This document shows positions 1-9,301 of a DNA stretch of 31,492 nucleotides, piece after piece. Source of the stretch: CAYWGR01 sp964458015. Lineage in GTDB: Bacteria; Planctomycetota; Planctomycetia; Pirellulales; Thermoguttaceae. The notes under the pieces are model-generated. The model ran no database searches. It was not told the origin of the DNA and saw only the letters and a list, made by a program, of their open reading frames with translations. Numbering within the stretch: position 1 is the first letter of the stretch; every line of letters begins with the position of its first letter. The stretch lies in NCBI GenBank assembly GCA_964458015.1, contig CAYWGR010000050.1, positions 1-31,492 on the forward strand, written 5' to 3'. Position numbers and translations under genes: made by a program.

Positions 1-971
1 AGCTTTTGGTCGTGATTACGATCATCGGCATCCTGATTTCGCTCTTGCTTCCGGCTGTGCAATCGGCGCGCGAGGCCGCCCGACGCATCCAGTGCAGCAA
101 CAATATCAAACAGCTTTCGTTGGGCGCGATGAACCACGAAGCCGCCTTGAAGTTTTTCCCCTCCGGCGGTTGGCGCTATGACTGGGTCGGGCACCCCGAC
201 CGCGGATTTGGCAAGAAACAGCCGGGCAGTTGGATTTACAGCCTTCTGCCCTACATCGAACAACAGGCACTTCACGATCTCGGCTCCTCGGGCAGCAGCA
301 TGACCATCGAGGCCGCCAACGCCCAGCGAATCGCCACGCCGCTGGCCACCTTGTATTGCCCCACGCGCCGGCAAACGATGGTCTACTCGTCGAACGAAAC
401 ATTGTGCAGCAATCAATTCAAGCTGACCAGTGGAGTCGTCGCAAAAGTGGCCAAAAACGACTATGCCATGAACGCCGGCGACTATTTGCAATGGCACGCC
501 GCGTCGGTGGCCACGTTGGAGGCCGCCGATGCCATGACCAATTCGCAATGGGACGACATGTCCCAGCAGACCGGCATTGCGCATCAACGAAGCGAAGTGA
601 CCATGGCTCAAATCCGCGACGGCTCAAGCAACACGTTCTTAATCGGTGAAAAATACATCGACAGCGGCTGCTACAACGATGGAACCGACATGGGCGACAA
701 CGACACGGCCTTCAGCGGCGACGAATTGGACACACTGCGTTGGACCGGCCTTTACGGTTCTGTCGGCAATTTGCCCAAGCAGGACACGAACGTTCCCGGT
801 TACTCCGACGTTTACAACGTGCAATGGTTCGGCAGCGCGCACGGCAGCGGTTTCAACATGTCGATGTGCGACGGTTCGGTGCGTTCCATCAGTTATTCGA
901 TCGAGCCCGAGATCTATCGCCGCTTAGGCAACCGCAAGGACGGATTGCCTATTGACACGGCGAAGTTTTAG
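1..971 (+). CDS. DUF1559 (SBP_bac_10) pseudopilin-like protein, 5'-truncated by window edge
   Basis: The window opens inside a type IV pilin-like N-terminal helix. The frame reads from position 3 as LLVVITIIGILISLLLPAVQ and continues AREAARR, the usual sequence just after the prepilin peptidase site; the GFTLVE motif must lie upstream. A globular domain of about 280 residues follows. Near the C-terminus is the H-X9-DG motif (His at nt 840-842, Asp-Gly at 870-875) that defines planctomycete DUF1559 proteins. The frame ends at TAG 969-971. These proteins occur in very many paralogues in planctomycetes and are thought to be pseudopilin-like envelope proteins, but their role is not established. 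The TTG at position 6 is not the real start. Next to the GH36 gene (123 nt gap) it may be linked to polysaccharide handling, which is only inference. Family assignment is very secure. Confidence 0.93.
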   Translation, partial: LLVVITIIGILISLLLPAVQSAREAARRIQCSNNIKQLSLGAMNHEAALKFFPSGGWRYDWVGHPDRGFGKKQPGSWIYSLLPYIEQQALHDLGSSGSSMTIEAANAQRIATPLATLYCPTRRQTMVYSSNETLCSNQFKLTSGVVAKVAKNDYAMNAGDYLQWHAASVATLEAADAMTNSQWDDMSQQTGIAHQRSEVTMAQIRDGSSNTFLIGEKYIDSGCYNDGTDMGDNDTAFSGDELDTLRWTGLYGSVGNLPKQDTNVPGYSDVYNVQWFGSAHGSGFNMSMCDGSVRSISYSIEPEIYRRLGNRKDGLPIDTAKF

Positions 972-1094
972 TATTATTGTATGACATATTCCACTTCGTC
1001 CGTTGGCGCCTGGGGCAGGCCAATGGGCCCCCCGCCTCAAACTTCAGAGCCCACCCCTCTCGAAACGTCATCCCCCTAGAACCAGGAGATATCC

Positions 1095-3596
1095 ATGAAG
1101 ACGCGCATCCTGCTTGGTTTGATTGTGACCCTGACGATCTCCGCGGCTGCAACCGCTTGGGCCGCTGCACCATCGAATCCCCACGAAATGGCGGAAACAC
1201 GGCGCTGGGCTGCCGCGAAATTCGAAGGCATTGTAAAGGCCGAACCGCCCAAGACGGGACTCTATGTGTTGGCCAACAACGATCCTGTGCAATTGAACAA
1301 TCGCAATGGACGCCCCATGCAGTTGGGCAATCAGCAATACACGCACGGGCTCTATTGTCATGCGATGAGCAAGGTGGCGGTCCGATTGCCCTCGCCGGGC
1401 AAAACCTTCAGCGCCATAGTAGGCGTAGACAACAACGAGAACACTGCCGGCGGCGGCGGATCGGTCATTTTCACCGTGACCGTGGGCGATAAAAAAGCTT
1501 TTGAGTCGGGCCTGATGCGGCCGACAACGCCGGCCGTACCCGTGCAAACGGATCTCGGCGGCGCGACCGAATTCCTGCTCAGCATAGGCGACGGCGGCGA
1601 CGGCATCTCTTGTGATCAGGCCGATTGGGCCGATGCCAAGGTTGAGTTGGCCGACGGCAAGACGCTATGGCTGGCCGATCTGCCATTTATAGGCCCCACG
1701 TGCGAAGCCTTTGGCCCCGAACCCTTTGTTTCGTTCCTCTACGGCGGCAAGCCTTTTTCCGAGATTTGCAGCAAATGGAAATTGGAGCGATCAGCCCGCA
1801 AGCTGGACGATCAACAGACCGAACGCACGCTAAGCTACACCGATCCCGCGACAGGGTTGGTCGTGCGTTGTGTGGGCATCGAGTTTGCCGATTTCCCGGC
1901 CGTCGAGTGGGTTGTTTACTTTGAAAACACCGGCAAGGCCGACACACCGATCCTCGAAGGCATCCAAGCCCTCGACGCCGTGTTGCCACTACCCAGCGCG
2001 GGCAATGCAACGCTCCACTGGTCCAAAGGCGGTGTAGCGACCTTCGAAGACTTCATGCCCCAGCAAGCGGCATTGGCCGTCGGCGGCAAACAACATATCG
2101 AGGCCGGCGAGGGCCGCTCGTCGTGCAACGTGCTGCCGTTCTTCAACGTGGAAACTCAGGGCGGCGGAACGGTCGTCGCGCTGGGTTGGAGTGGCGATTG
2201 GACGGCCGATTTTGTCAACAATCCCAGCGGCATGGCGATTAAAGCCGGTATGACGAAAACCCATTTGCTCTTGCATCCGGGCGAAAAGATTCGCTCGCCC
2301 CGCATGTTGGTGTTGCCCTATCGCGGCAATCGCTGGCATGGGCAAAACATGTTGCGGCGTTTCATTCTGGCCCATCATCGGCCGCAGTTGAACGGCAAAC
2401 CGCTGGTGGCCCCGATCACCTGGGGCAACTGGGGCGGAACGAGCGCCGAGGTGCATCTCGACAATATCCAAAAGATCATCGACGCCAAGCTGCCGGTCGA
2501 TTATTACTGGATCGACGCCGGCTGGTATGGTAAAGATGGCAAGGCCGGCGAGTGGTGGGCCGAAGTCGGCAATTGGATCGTCGGCAAAAATCTTTATCCG
2601 AACGGTTTCCAACCGCTGAGCAGCACCTTGCGAAAATCGGGCCGCGAATTGATGCTCTGGTTCGAGCCGGAGCGAGTCGTCAAGAATAGCGAATGGTTCA
2701 AAAACCACCACGATTGGCTTTTCGATCTCAAGCAGGACAACTGCTTGATGAATCTCGGCAATCCCGAGGCGTGCAAGTTCGTAACCGAATTCGTTTCGGC
2801 CAAGATCGAAGAATTCGGCCTGGGCTGCTATCGCCAGGATTTCAACATGGATCCGAAGCCGTTCTGGCGGGCCGCCGATGCGCCCGACCGCCAAGGCATC
2901 AGTGAAATTCGCTACATCGAGGGGCTCTACGCCTTTTGGGACGGCCTGTTGGCCAAACACCCCAACTTGATGATCGACAACTGCGCAAGCGGCGGACGGC
3001 GTATCGACTTGGAAACGGTCGGCCGTGCCACGCCCTTCTGGCGAACCGACGGACCGCGCGACGCGGTGGCGCATCAATGCCACACCTACGGGCTGATGGC
3101 TTGGGTTCCCTTGAGTGCGATTAGCGAGGACCAGGAAGGCAACGACTACGAATTCCGCAGCAGCATCAGCAGCGGGCTATGCGTCAACTGGTTCCACTCG
3201 GGCGATGGGCCGCAGAAGAAATTCTATCCTGAATTTCCCTGGGCTTGGGGCAAGCGCGTATTGGATCAATATGTTGCTCTCCGTCATCTTTATTACGGTG
3301 ACTACTATCCGTTGACCTCCTTCAGCCTGGAACAAACCGCGTGGCTCGGGTGGCAATACGATTGCCCCGAGCACGGCGAAGGCATGTTGCAGGTGTTCCG
3401 CCGCAAGGACAGCCAGTACGAGTCGCTCCGCGTGAAACTGCAGGGGCTGGATGCCAACGCCGTCTACACGTTGACGAATCTCGACGTAGCCGGCGCCACG
3501 GAAGTTTCCGGCCGTGAGCTTATGGAGAAGGGACTTTCGATTGCGATCAAGGATCAGCCCGGCGCAGTGGTAATCGTCTATAAGAAGAAGTCCTGA
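1095..3596 (+). CDS. Secreted NPCBM-GH36 alpha-galactosidase-like glycoside hydrolase
   Basis: An 833-residue protein with an N-terminal signal peptide (hydrophobic residues about 5-20, Ala-rich cleavage region near 24). The start is fixed by AGGAGA at 1084-1089. Residues about 30-195 match the NPCBM galactose-binding-like domain. A beta-sandwich precedes a TIM barrel at about 430-700. The family GH36/clan GH-D motifs are present: the DYYWIDAGWYG strand, LMLWFEPERV, the nucleophile Asp582 in CYRQDFN, and the acid/base Asp652 in FWRTDGP after the CASGGRRIDL motif. A short C-terminal beta domain ends the protein. The family hydrolyses alpha-galactosides, with related members acting on alpha-N-acetylgalactosamine; substrate cannot be told from sequence. 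The product is probably periplasmic or secreted. It is followed by the GH2 gene in the same orientation, with a palindromic repeat pair between them. The nucleophile loop has RQD where many GH36 enzymes have KWD. Confidence 0.92.
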   Translation: MKTRILLGLIVTLTISAAATAWAAAPSNPHEMAETRRWAAAKFEGIVKAEPPKTGLYVLANNDPVQLNNRNGRPMQLGNQQYTHGLYCHAMSKVAVRLPSPGKTFSAIVGVDNNENTAGGGGSVIFTVTVGDKKAFESGLMRPTTPAVPVQTDLGGATEFLLSIGDGGDGISCDQADWADAKVELADGKTLWLADLPFIGPTCEAFGPEPFVSFLYGGKPFSEICSKWKLERSARKLDDQQTERTLSYTDPATGLVVRCVGIEFADFPAVEWVVYFENTGKADTPILEGIQALDAVLPLPSAGNATLHWSKGGVATFEDFMPQQAALAVGGKQHIEAGEGRSSCNVLPFFNVETQGGGTVVALGWSGDWTADFVNNPSGMAIKAGMTKTHLLLHPGEKIRSPRMLVLPYRGNRWHGQNMLRRFILAHHRPQLNGKPLVAPITWGNWGGTSAEVHLDNIQKIIDAKLPVDYYWIDAGWYGKDGKAGEWWAEVGNWIVGKNLYPNGFQPLSSTLRKSGRELMLWFEPERVVKNSEWFKNHHDWLFDLKQDNCLMNLGNPEACKFVTEFVSAKIEEFGLGCYRQDFNMDPKPFWRAADAPDRQGISEIRYIEGLYAFWDGLLAKHPNLMIDNCASGGRRIDLETVGRATPFWRTDGPRDAVAHQCHTYGLMAWVPLSAISEDQEGNDYEFRSSISSGLCVNWFHSGDGPQKKFYPEFPWAWGKRVLDQYVALRHLYYGDYYPLTSFSLEQTAWLGWQYDCPEHGEGMLQVFRRKDSQYESLRVKLQGLDANAVYTLTNLDVAGATEVSGRELMEKGLSIAIKDQPGAVVIVYKKKS

Positions 3597-3614
3597 CAGC
3601 GATTCCATCCATAG

Positions 3615-3683
3615 CCGGGAGCTAACAGTTCCCGGAATGTGAATGATTCTCCAGTGCAACTCCCGGGAGTTATTAGCTCCCGG
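3615..3683. repeat. REPIN-like element: two inverted CCGGGAGC palindromes
   Basis: The first palindrome, at 3615-3635, reads CCGGGAGC-TAACA-GTTCCCGG. After a 27-nt spacer the second, at 3663-3683, reads CCGGGAGT-TATTA-GCTCCCGG and lies in opposite orientation. The same arrangement recurs at 22334-22401 and, decayed, at 27925-27994. It begins 18 nt after the GH36 stop codon and has no T-run, so it is not an ordinary intrinsic terminator. It may protect or process mRNA 3' ends, or be a non-autonomous mobile repeat. Confidence 0.85.
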
Positions 3684-3729
3684 CCGGTGGACTATTGTTT
3701 CAACCAGGCATACATAAGGACAATATGCA

Positions 3730-6700
3730 ATGAAAACGATCACGATAACAACGATTGCCCTGGCATTTGCCTTTCTGCCGGCAAATACTTCCCCCAGTAA
3801 TGCGGCGGAAAACGCTGTAACGAAAGGGCCAACGGTCATTTCGCTCGATGGCACGGCCGATTGGCTCGTGGCGTTCGACGCGAAGAACGTGGGCCGCAGC
3901 GAGAACTGGCAGCGCCAGCCCCGGCCGGATGCGAAGAAAGTTCGCGTACCGGGCATTTATCAAGAGGCGTTGCCCGGTTGTCATGGCGTGGCTTGGTATT
4001 GGCGCGACGTGACTGTCCCCGTGCATCCGCAAGCCGACGGCCGCTATCTCTTGCGGTTCTGGATGGTCAACTATCTGGCCGACGTGTGGGTGAATGATAT
4101 TCATATAGGAAAGCACGAAGGAGGCGAAGAGGCATTCACGCTCGATATAACTCAGGCCGCGCGGCCGGGGGCCGTCAATCGAATCGCCGTTCGCGTTTTA
4201 AGTCCAAAGGATGAACCTATCGACGGAATGGCGATTAACAACACCCCGCAACGCGGGCGACGACCGCATAGTCCGGTGGGCAGTGAATATCAATACGGCG
4301 GTTTGGTCGATTCGGTCGATTTGCTGATCGCGCCCGCCGTGCGAGTCGAGAATTTGTTCGTACGGCCCGACTGTGCGACGGGAGAAATCCGCGTCTCGGC
4401 CAATGTTCGCAATGCCGGCAAAGAGCCTGCCGCGGCGCATCTGCAATTCACTGTTGCGCCGGCAACTTCAGGCGAAACGTTGGAGACGGTCGCCTTGGAC
4501 CGTTCGGTTCCACCGGGTGATACGCTGGTCGAGACGAAGCTGAAAGTCGGCCGTCCGCATCTCTGGAATATGAACGATCCCTATCTTTATCGTGTTACGG
4601 CGCGCGTCGGCGTTGCAAAATCCGATGCGAACGACGAAGTTTCAACACGGTGCGGATTCCGCGATTTTCGATATGTCGACGGAGCTTTCCGCTTGAATGG
4701 CCAACGTATCTTCCTGAAATGCTCGCACACGGGCAATATGTTTCCGGGCGGACACAAGGTGCCTTTGGATCCCGATCTGTTGCGCCGCGATTTGTTAAAC
4801 AGCAAGGCGATGGGCTTCAACATGATCCGATTCTTCTGCGCGATCGCGGACCGCCGCCAGCTCGACTATTGCGATGAGATCGGGCTGCTGGTTTATCAAG
4901 AATCGGCAGCGGGCTGGCAGTGGAGCGATTCGCCGCAGATGGCCGAGCGGTTCGATACGTCCGTCCGCGGCATGATCACGCGCGACCGGAACCATCCGAG
5001 CGTTGTCCTATGGGGATTGCTGAACGAAACCAACGACGGGTCGATTTTCCGTCATGCCGTGAAGATGCTGCCGCTGGTCCGGTCGCTGGATGACACGCGC
5101 GTCACGATGCTCGACAGTGGTTTGGAACAATTTGTTCCCCGCCAGGGACCGCAAGAGGGCCTTTCGCTGTGGAATGGCGAGGCGGGTCCTGAACCCTGCG
5201 TAGCTCGCAATGAAACAAACCACAATATCCAAGGCCCCGGCATCACGTGGGTGCCCGGCCAGGTCAGTTTGCATCCGGGACCGAGCGGTTTGCACGGCGT
5301 TTTACGTTGGACCGCGCCCCAGGCAGGTCAATATGCCGTGAAGGCGAAATTCACCGGCATCGCGGAAAAAGCGACGACCGATGTGCATGTGTTGCACCAA
5401 GGCAAAGCGATTTATGACGATGCCATCAACGTCGGCGATCGAGGCAATGAAGCCGCTTGCGAGAAAACCGTTTCCGTTCAAGCCGGCGATACGATTGATT
5501 TCGTCGTCGGATGGGGCAACGGCGGTTACGGCGGCGACACCACCGCGCTGGCTGCCACGATTCGCTCGGGCGCAACGATTTACGACGTTGGCGATTTCAC
5601 GAAAAAAACCGACACGAAGAATCCGTGGTCTTCGGGCTCTTTTGCTGCGGCCGACAAGATCAACGTTGCCACGTTTAAGCCTTTCAAGTGTCTTCAAGGG
5701 TCGGCACGTAACTTCGGCGCTTTGTGCAACCCTGGCCAAGTAGCTTGGGAAGATACCTTGTGCGACGAGCATCGCTACCAGCGCATTCCGCACTTGCCCG
5801 ACCAGATCCACGATCTGCGAGACCATCAGCCGGGCAAACCTGTGTTCCTTTCGGAATACGGCGTAGCCAGTGCGGTGGATTTGCCGCGTCAACTGCTTCA
5901 TTACGAGCAGATCGGACTGGGGCAATCGGAAGACGCCAATCTGTATCGCGGCTTTTATGACTCCTTCTTGGCCGACTGGAAGAAGTGGAACATGGCCGAT
6001 ACGTTCGGCACGCCTGAAAATTATTTCCGGGTTTGCACGGCGAAAATGGCCGGCTTGCGATCACTGGGGCTTAGCGCCATCCGCGCGAATCCTGCCTGCA
6101 TCGGTTATAGCATGTCGGGCACGTACGACCACGGCTCTTGCGGCGAAGGAGGAACGGGCACGGAGTTCCGCGATTTGAAGCCGGGCGCAACCGATGCGCT
6201 GTTCGACGGCTTCTATCCGTTGCGGCTCTGCTTGTTCACGGAACCCTATCACGCCTATCGCGGCGGCAAGGTGCAATTGAAAGCCGTCGTGGCGAACGAA
6301 AATGCCCTGTTACCCGGCGAGTATCCGATCCGGCTGCAAATCATCGGGCCGGATAATCTTGCCGTCTTCAACAAGACCGTGACGGTGAAAATCCAGGATC
6401 CTAAACTCAAGCCTGAACAGTTGATGGCGATTCCGATTTTCCAGGAAGACATCGTCATGAACGGGCCATCGGGCAAGTATCAATTCGTAGCGGCGTTTGA
6501 ACGGGGCGGAGCAGCGGCAGGCGGTACGGTCGATTTTTACCTGACCGACGCTGCCGAGATGCCCAAGGTGGAAACCGACATCGCCCTTTGGGGCGACGAG
6601 CCGGCAGTTGTAAAATGGATTGCCGAACGAAAGTTGAAGTCCCACAAGTTTGTCGCCGACCATCAGGCCGGCCGCGAAGTAATCGTGATCGGACGCAAGC

Positions 6701-7254
6701 CCGGTGGTAACGACGCAGCCGCGTGGCGCGCTTTGGCGCAGCATATCGCCCGAGGTTCGACGGCCGTCTTCCTTTCGCCGCAGGTATTTCAGAAAGGCGA
6801 CAACAGGGTCGGCTGGGCGCCGTTGAAGAACAAAGGGAGACTAGGCGCGAAGGCTGATTTCCTTAACACCGATTGGTTTTATGTCCACGATCCGTGGACC
6901 AAGAAGCATCCGATCTTCGAAGGCTTGCCCTCGGGCGGATTGATGGATTACACTTTCTATCGAAGTGTGATTTCCGACGTACGATGGGGAGATTTGGACG
7001 TTCCTGCGGAATTGGTTGCCGCTTCGATCAATGCCTCGTTTACCTACGATTCGGGAACGTTGGTATCGGTTCACCAGCTTGGAGCGGGGCGGTTCATCTT
7101 GAACACGCTTGGCATTTGTGATCGGTTGGGCGAAGACCCGGCGGCCGAGCGGTTGCTGCGCAACATGATTCGCTACGCCGGTACCCAAGCCGATAAACCC
7201 CTGGCCGATTTGCCGCCGCAGTTCGACGAGCAACTCAAGGCCATGGGCTATTGA
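3730..7254 (+). CDS. Secreted multidomain glycoside hydrolase family 2 enzyme
   Basis: A 1174-residue protein with a signal peptide (hydrophobic residues about 4-18, Ala-Ala near 25-26). AAGGA at 3716-3720 precedes the ATG; an out-of-frame ATG at 3725 stops at once. The GH2 order is visible: sugar-binding jelly roll (about 45-200), Ig-like domain (about 210-310) and a TIM barrel beginning GFRDFRYVDG. The acid/base Glu433 sits in WGLLNETND and the nucleophile Glu709 in VFLSEYG. Between them, at about 503-616, is an inserted beta-sandwich of the type that starts with WTAPQAGQY and holds the AGDTIDFVVGWG strand, resembling small carbohydrate-binding modules. Residues about 947-1157 form an alpha/beta domain resembling a class I glutamine amidotransferase-like accessory domain. 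GH2 enzymes include beta-galactosidases, beta-glucuronidases and beta-mannosidases; the specificity is not decidable. It probably acts in the periplasm with the upstream GH36 enzyme. Confidence 0.9.
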   Translation: MKTITITTIALAFAFLPANTSPSNAAENAVTKGPTVISLDGTADWLVAFDAKNVGRSENWQRQPRPDAKKVRVPGIYQEALPGCHGVAWYWRDVTVPVHPQADGRYLLRFWMVNYLADVWVNDIHIGKHEGGEEAFTLDITQAARPGAVNRIAVRVLSPKDEPIDGMAINNTPQRGRRPHSPVGSEYQYGGLVDSVDLLIAPAVRVENLFVRPDCATGEIRVSANVRNAGKEPAAAHLQFTVAPATSGETLETVALDRSVPPGDTLVETKLKVGRPHLWNMNDPYLYRVTARVGVAKSDANDEVSTRCGFRDFRYVDGAFRLNGQRIFLKCSHTGNMFPGGHKVPLDPDLLRRDLLNSKAMGFNMIRFFCAIADRRQLDYCDEIGLLVYQESAAGWQWSDSPQMAERFDTSVRGMITRDRNHPSVVLWGLLNETNDGSIFRHAVKMLPLVRSLDDTRVTMLDSGLEQFVPRQGPQEGLSLWNGEAGPEPCVARNETNHNIQGPGITWVPGQVSLHPGPSGLHGVLRWTAPQAGQYAVKAKFTGIAEKATTDVHVLHQGKAIYDDAINVGDRGNEAACEKTVSVQAGDTIDFVVGWGNGGYGGDTTALAATIRSGATIYDVGDFTKKTDTKNPWSSGSFAAADKINVATFKPFKCLQGSARNFGALCNPGQVAWEDTLCDEHRYQRIPHLPDQIHDLRDHQPGKPVFLSEYGVASAVDLPRQLLHYEQIGLGQSEDANLYRGFYDSFLADWKKWNMADTFGTPENYFRVCTAKMAGLRSLGLSAIRANPACIGYSMSGTYDHGSCGEGGTGTEFRDLKPGATDALFDGFYPLRLCLFTEPYHAYRGGKVQLKAVVANENALLPGEYPIRLQIIGPDNLAVFNKTVTVKIQDPKLKPEQLMAIPIFQEDIVMNGPSGKYQFVAAFERGGAAAGGTVDFYLTDAAEMPKVETDIALWGDEPAVVKWIAERKLKSHKFVADHQAGREVIVIGRKPGGNDAAAWRALAQHIARGSTAVFLSPQVFQKGDNRVGWAPLKNKGRLGAKADFLNTDWFYVHDPWTKKHPIFEGLPSGGLMDYTFYRSVISDVRWGDLDVPAELVAASINASFTYDSGTLVSVHQLGAGRFILNTLGICDRLGEDPAAERLLRNMIRYAGTQADKPLADLPPQFDEQLKAMGY

Positions 7255-7257
7255 GGA

Positions 7258-7374
7258 CCTATCCCAAAAGTCTACGTCGGTCATCCTGAGCGAAGCGAAG
7301 GATCTACGTTTTGTCGCAATAAATCGCCAGATTCTTCGCTATGCTCAGAATGACATATTAGGTTTTGGGATAGG
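7258..7374. repeat. 117-bp MITE-like imperfect inverted repeat
   Basis: The outer arms are exact: CCTATCCCAAAA at 7258-7269 and TTTTGGGATAGG at 7363-7374. Inside them a second pair of 26-nt arms, 7280-7305 and 7329-7354, match with a few mismatches; both carry variants of GTCATCCTGAGCGAAGCGAA. The element begins 3 nt after the GH2 stop. Its symmetry and lack of coding capacity fit a non-autonomous mobile element, though it could also fold as a 3' UTR hairpin. No target-site duplication was confirmed. Confidence 0.75.
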
Positions 7375-7440
7375 CTATAATAAGCGGCAGACAACCAAGA
7401 TCGGCCCAAAAAGGCCTACAGGCAACTTGTATCCAGATAG

Positions 7441-7468
7441 CCGGGAGCTAACCGCTCCCGGTTTTTTT
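7441..7468 (+). terminator. Intrinsic terminator of the GH2 gene built from the CCGGGAGC palindrome
   Basis: A perfect 8-bp stem CCGGGAGC/GCTCCCGG with loop TAACC is followed by seven T residues (7462-7468). It lies between the GH2 gene and the convergent polX gene. The T-run is on the forward side only, so it should stop forward transcription. The palindrome is the one that occurs as inverted pairs elsewhere in this window. Confidence 0.75.
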
Positions 7469-7478
7469 ATCACGACGC

Positions 7479-9194
7479 TTATTTCCCCAACAGCTTTTTC
7501 AATTGCGGCCACGTGCGGGTGTTGGCCACATCGTCGGCTGTGAGGCCGCCGCGACGCGCCTGCTGCACGCCCAGCCGCATGGCGTCCAAGCCCTCGGGCC
7601 GATGCGAATCGGTGGAAATGACGATCCGCACGCCGTGGTTTTTCGCCGCCGCACAGGCCACGTCATCCAAATCGAGCCGCTTGGGATGTGCGTTCAGTTC
7701 CAGCAGCTTGCCGTTAGCACTCGCAACCTTCATAACGGCCTCCATGTCGACCTCGTAAGGCTTTCGGGCCAACAGCATGCGGCCTGTAGGATGGCCAATC
7801 GCCGCGACATGGGGATTCTCCAACGCCTCGATCACGCGGCGCGTGATTTGTTCACGCGACTGCTGATGGCCGTAATGCACGCTGGCTACGACCCAATCGG
7901 CCTCGGCCAGCACATCGTCGGGCAGATCGAGCCCACCGCGTTCGAGAATATCGACCTCGATGCCCTTGAGAACCGTGATGCCGGTGAGATGCTCGTTCAG
8001 CTTGTCAATTTCGGCCCATTGTTGCCGCACGCGGCGCGCATCGAGTCCTCCGACCATCGTTACCCGCTTCGAATGATCGGTGATGGCGATGTATTTCAAT
8101 CCGCGCGCTTTGGCCGCCGCAGCCATCTCCTCGATGGTTGCTTGGCCGTCGGTCCAAGTGCTGTGCATGTGCAAATCGCCGCGGATGTCGGCGGTTTCCA
8201 CCAGCGTAGGCAGCGAACCGGCATCGGCCCACTCGAATTCATGCCGAGCCTCGCGTAGTTCGGGCGGAAAACACGGCAGGCCGATCGCCGAGTAAACTTC
8301 TTCCTCGGTGCGGCCGGCAATCGACTTTTCGCCGCGAAAAACGCCGTACTCGTTGATCTTCAATCCTTGATCCTTGGCCCGGCCGCGCAAGACAATGTTA
8401 TGTTCTTTCGAGCCGGTGAAGTATTGCAGGGCCGCCCCAAACGACTCGGCCGCGACGGCACGCAGATCGACCTGGACGCCACCTTGCAAGCGGAGCGACA
8501 TTTTCGTATCGCCGCGGGCTGTGATCGAGGCAACCCCCTCAAAACCGGCCAAGCGATCCATCACGGCGGGCACGTCGCGCGTGACAACCAAGAAATCCAA
8601 GTCCCCGACGGTCTCCTTGCCGCGGCGATAGCTGCCGGCCGCGGCGATTTTTTGCACGGCTTTGCAGCCTTCCATGTGCGCAAGGATCTGGCGGACGCGG
8701 CCTTCGGCCTCGATCCAGAGGATTCGCTTTTCCGCTTCCGAGGCGATATCGAGCCCTTCGAGGATGGCTTCTTCGGTTTTGACGCCGAAGCCTTTTAGTT
8801 CCTGCACCTTATGCGACGTGCAGGCTGCGCGTAGATCGTCGAGCGTGGCGACGTTCAACTCGCGAAAAAGCTGCGCGGCGCGTTTGGGCCCCAGGCCGGG
8901 CACGCGCAGGATGGCCAGCACGCTTTCGGGGATCTGGGCCAAAAGTTCTTCGAGCATCGGCAGCGACCCGGTTTCCACCAATGTGGTCACCTTTTCGGCC
9001 AAATCATGGCCGATGCCCTCGATGTCTTGCAGCGAACGATTCGGATCGGCCACAATGTCGGCAACCGATTCCGCCAGATCGGCAATGGTTCGCGCGGCAT
9101 TGCGATAGGCGCGCACCCGAAACGCATTGGCCCCCTGAAACTCTAAGAGGTCGGCGATATGCTCGAATACAGCGGCAATGTCGGAATTTGTCAT
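7479..9194 (-). CDS. polX: DNA polymerase/3'-5' exonuclease PolX
   Basis: A 571-residue bacterial family X DNA polymerase of usual length. The N-terminal 8-kDa and helix-hairpin-helix region (about 1-150) includes LRVPGLGPKRAAQLF. The nucleotidyltransferase core has GSYRRGKETVGDLDFLVV, with metal-binding Asp198 and Asp200, and a third carboxylate, Asp243, in QVDLRAV. The C-terminal PHP domain starts with RGDLHMHSTWTDG (His342, His344) and has ITDHS at about 371-375, giving the Mn-dependent 3'-5' exonuclease of bacterial PolX. The role is gap filling in base excision or double-strand break repair in the cytoplasm. The ATG at 9192-9194 is preceded by CCTCCCTCTT and no Shine-Dalgarno is seen, which is common in this window. 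It lies downstream of the TGS GTPase gene on the same strand, 107 nt away across a low-complexity repeat patch. Confidence 0.96.
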   Translation of the reverse strand: MTNSDIAAVFEHIADLLEFQGANAFRVRAYRNAARTIADLAESVADIVADPNRSLQDIEGIGHDLAEKVTTLVETGSLPMLEELLAQIPESVLAILRVPGLGPKRAAQLFRELNVATLDDLRAACTSHKVQELKGFGVKTEEAILEGLDIASEAEKRILWIEAEGRVRQILAHMEGCKAVQKIAAAGSYRRGKETVGDLDFLVVTRDVPAVMDRLAGFEGVASITARGDTKMSLRLQGGVQVDLRAVAAESFGAALQYFTGSKEHNIVLRGRAKDQGLKINEYGVFRGEKSIAGRTEEEVYSAIGLPCFPPELREARHEFEWADAGSLPTLVETADIRGDLHMHSTWTDGQATIEEMAAAAKARGLKYIAITDHSKRVTMVGGLDARRVRQQWAEIDKLNEHLTGITVLKGIEVDILERGGLDLPDDVLAEADWVVASVHYGHQQSREQITRRVIEALENPHVAAIGHPTGRMLLARKPYEVDMEAVMKVASANGKLLELNAHPKRLDLDDVACAAAKNHGVRIVISTDSHRPEGLDAMRLGVQQARRGGLTADDVANTRTWPQLKKLLGK

Positions 9195-9201
9195 AAGAGG
9201 G

Positions 9202-9293
9202 AGGTCAGGGATCAGGGGTCAGAGGTTGGGGATGAGGGCGGCCGGCCGTCAGAGACAGCAAATCATAAATCAGCCATCAGAAATCACAAATCT
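9202..9293. repeat. Degenerate short direct repeats (GGTCAG and AAATCA types)
   Basis: Two low-complexity blocks fill the gap between polX and the GTPase gene. The first is an AGGTCAGGG/ATCAGGGG/GTCAGAGG series at 9202-9230. The second is a run of AAATCAT, AAATCAG, ATCAGAAATCA and CAAATCT units at 9260-9293. No hairpin or reading frame is seen. It looks like slippage-expanded intergenic sequence. Confidence 0.6.
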
Positions 9294-9301
9294 CTTGCTT
9301 G

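Noticed and set aside
1989..3083. 364-residue reverse reading frame
   Set aside because: It lies antisense to the catalytic half of the GH36 gene, has no recognisable domain, and is explained by the GC-rich codon pattern of the forward gene.
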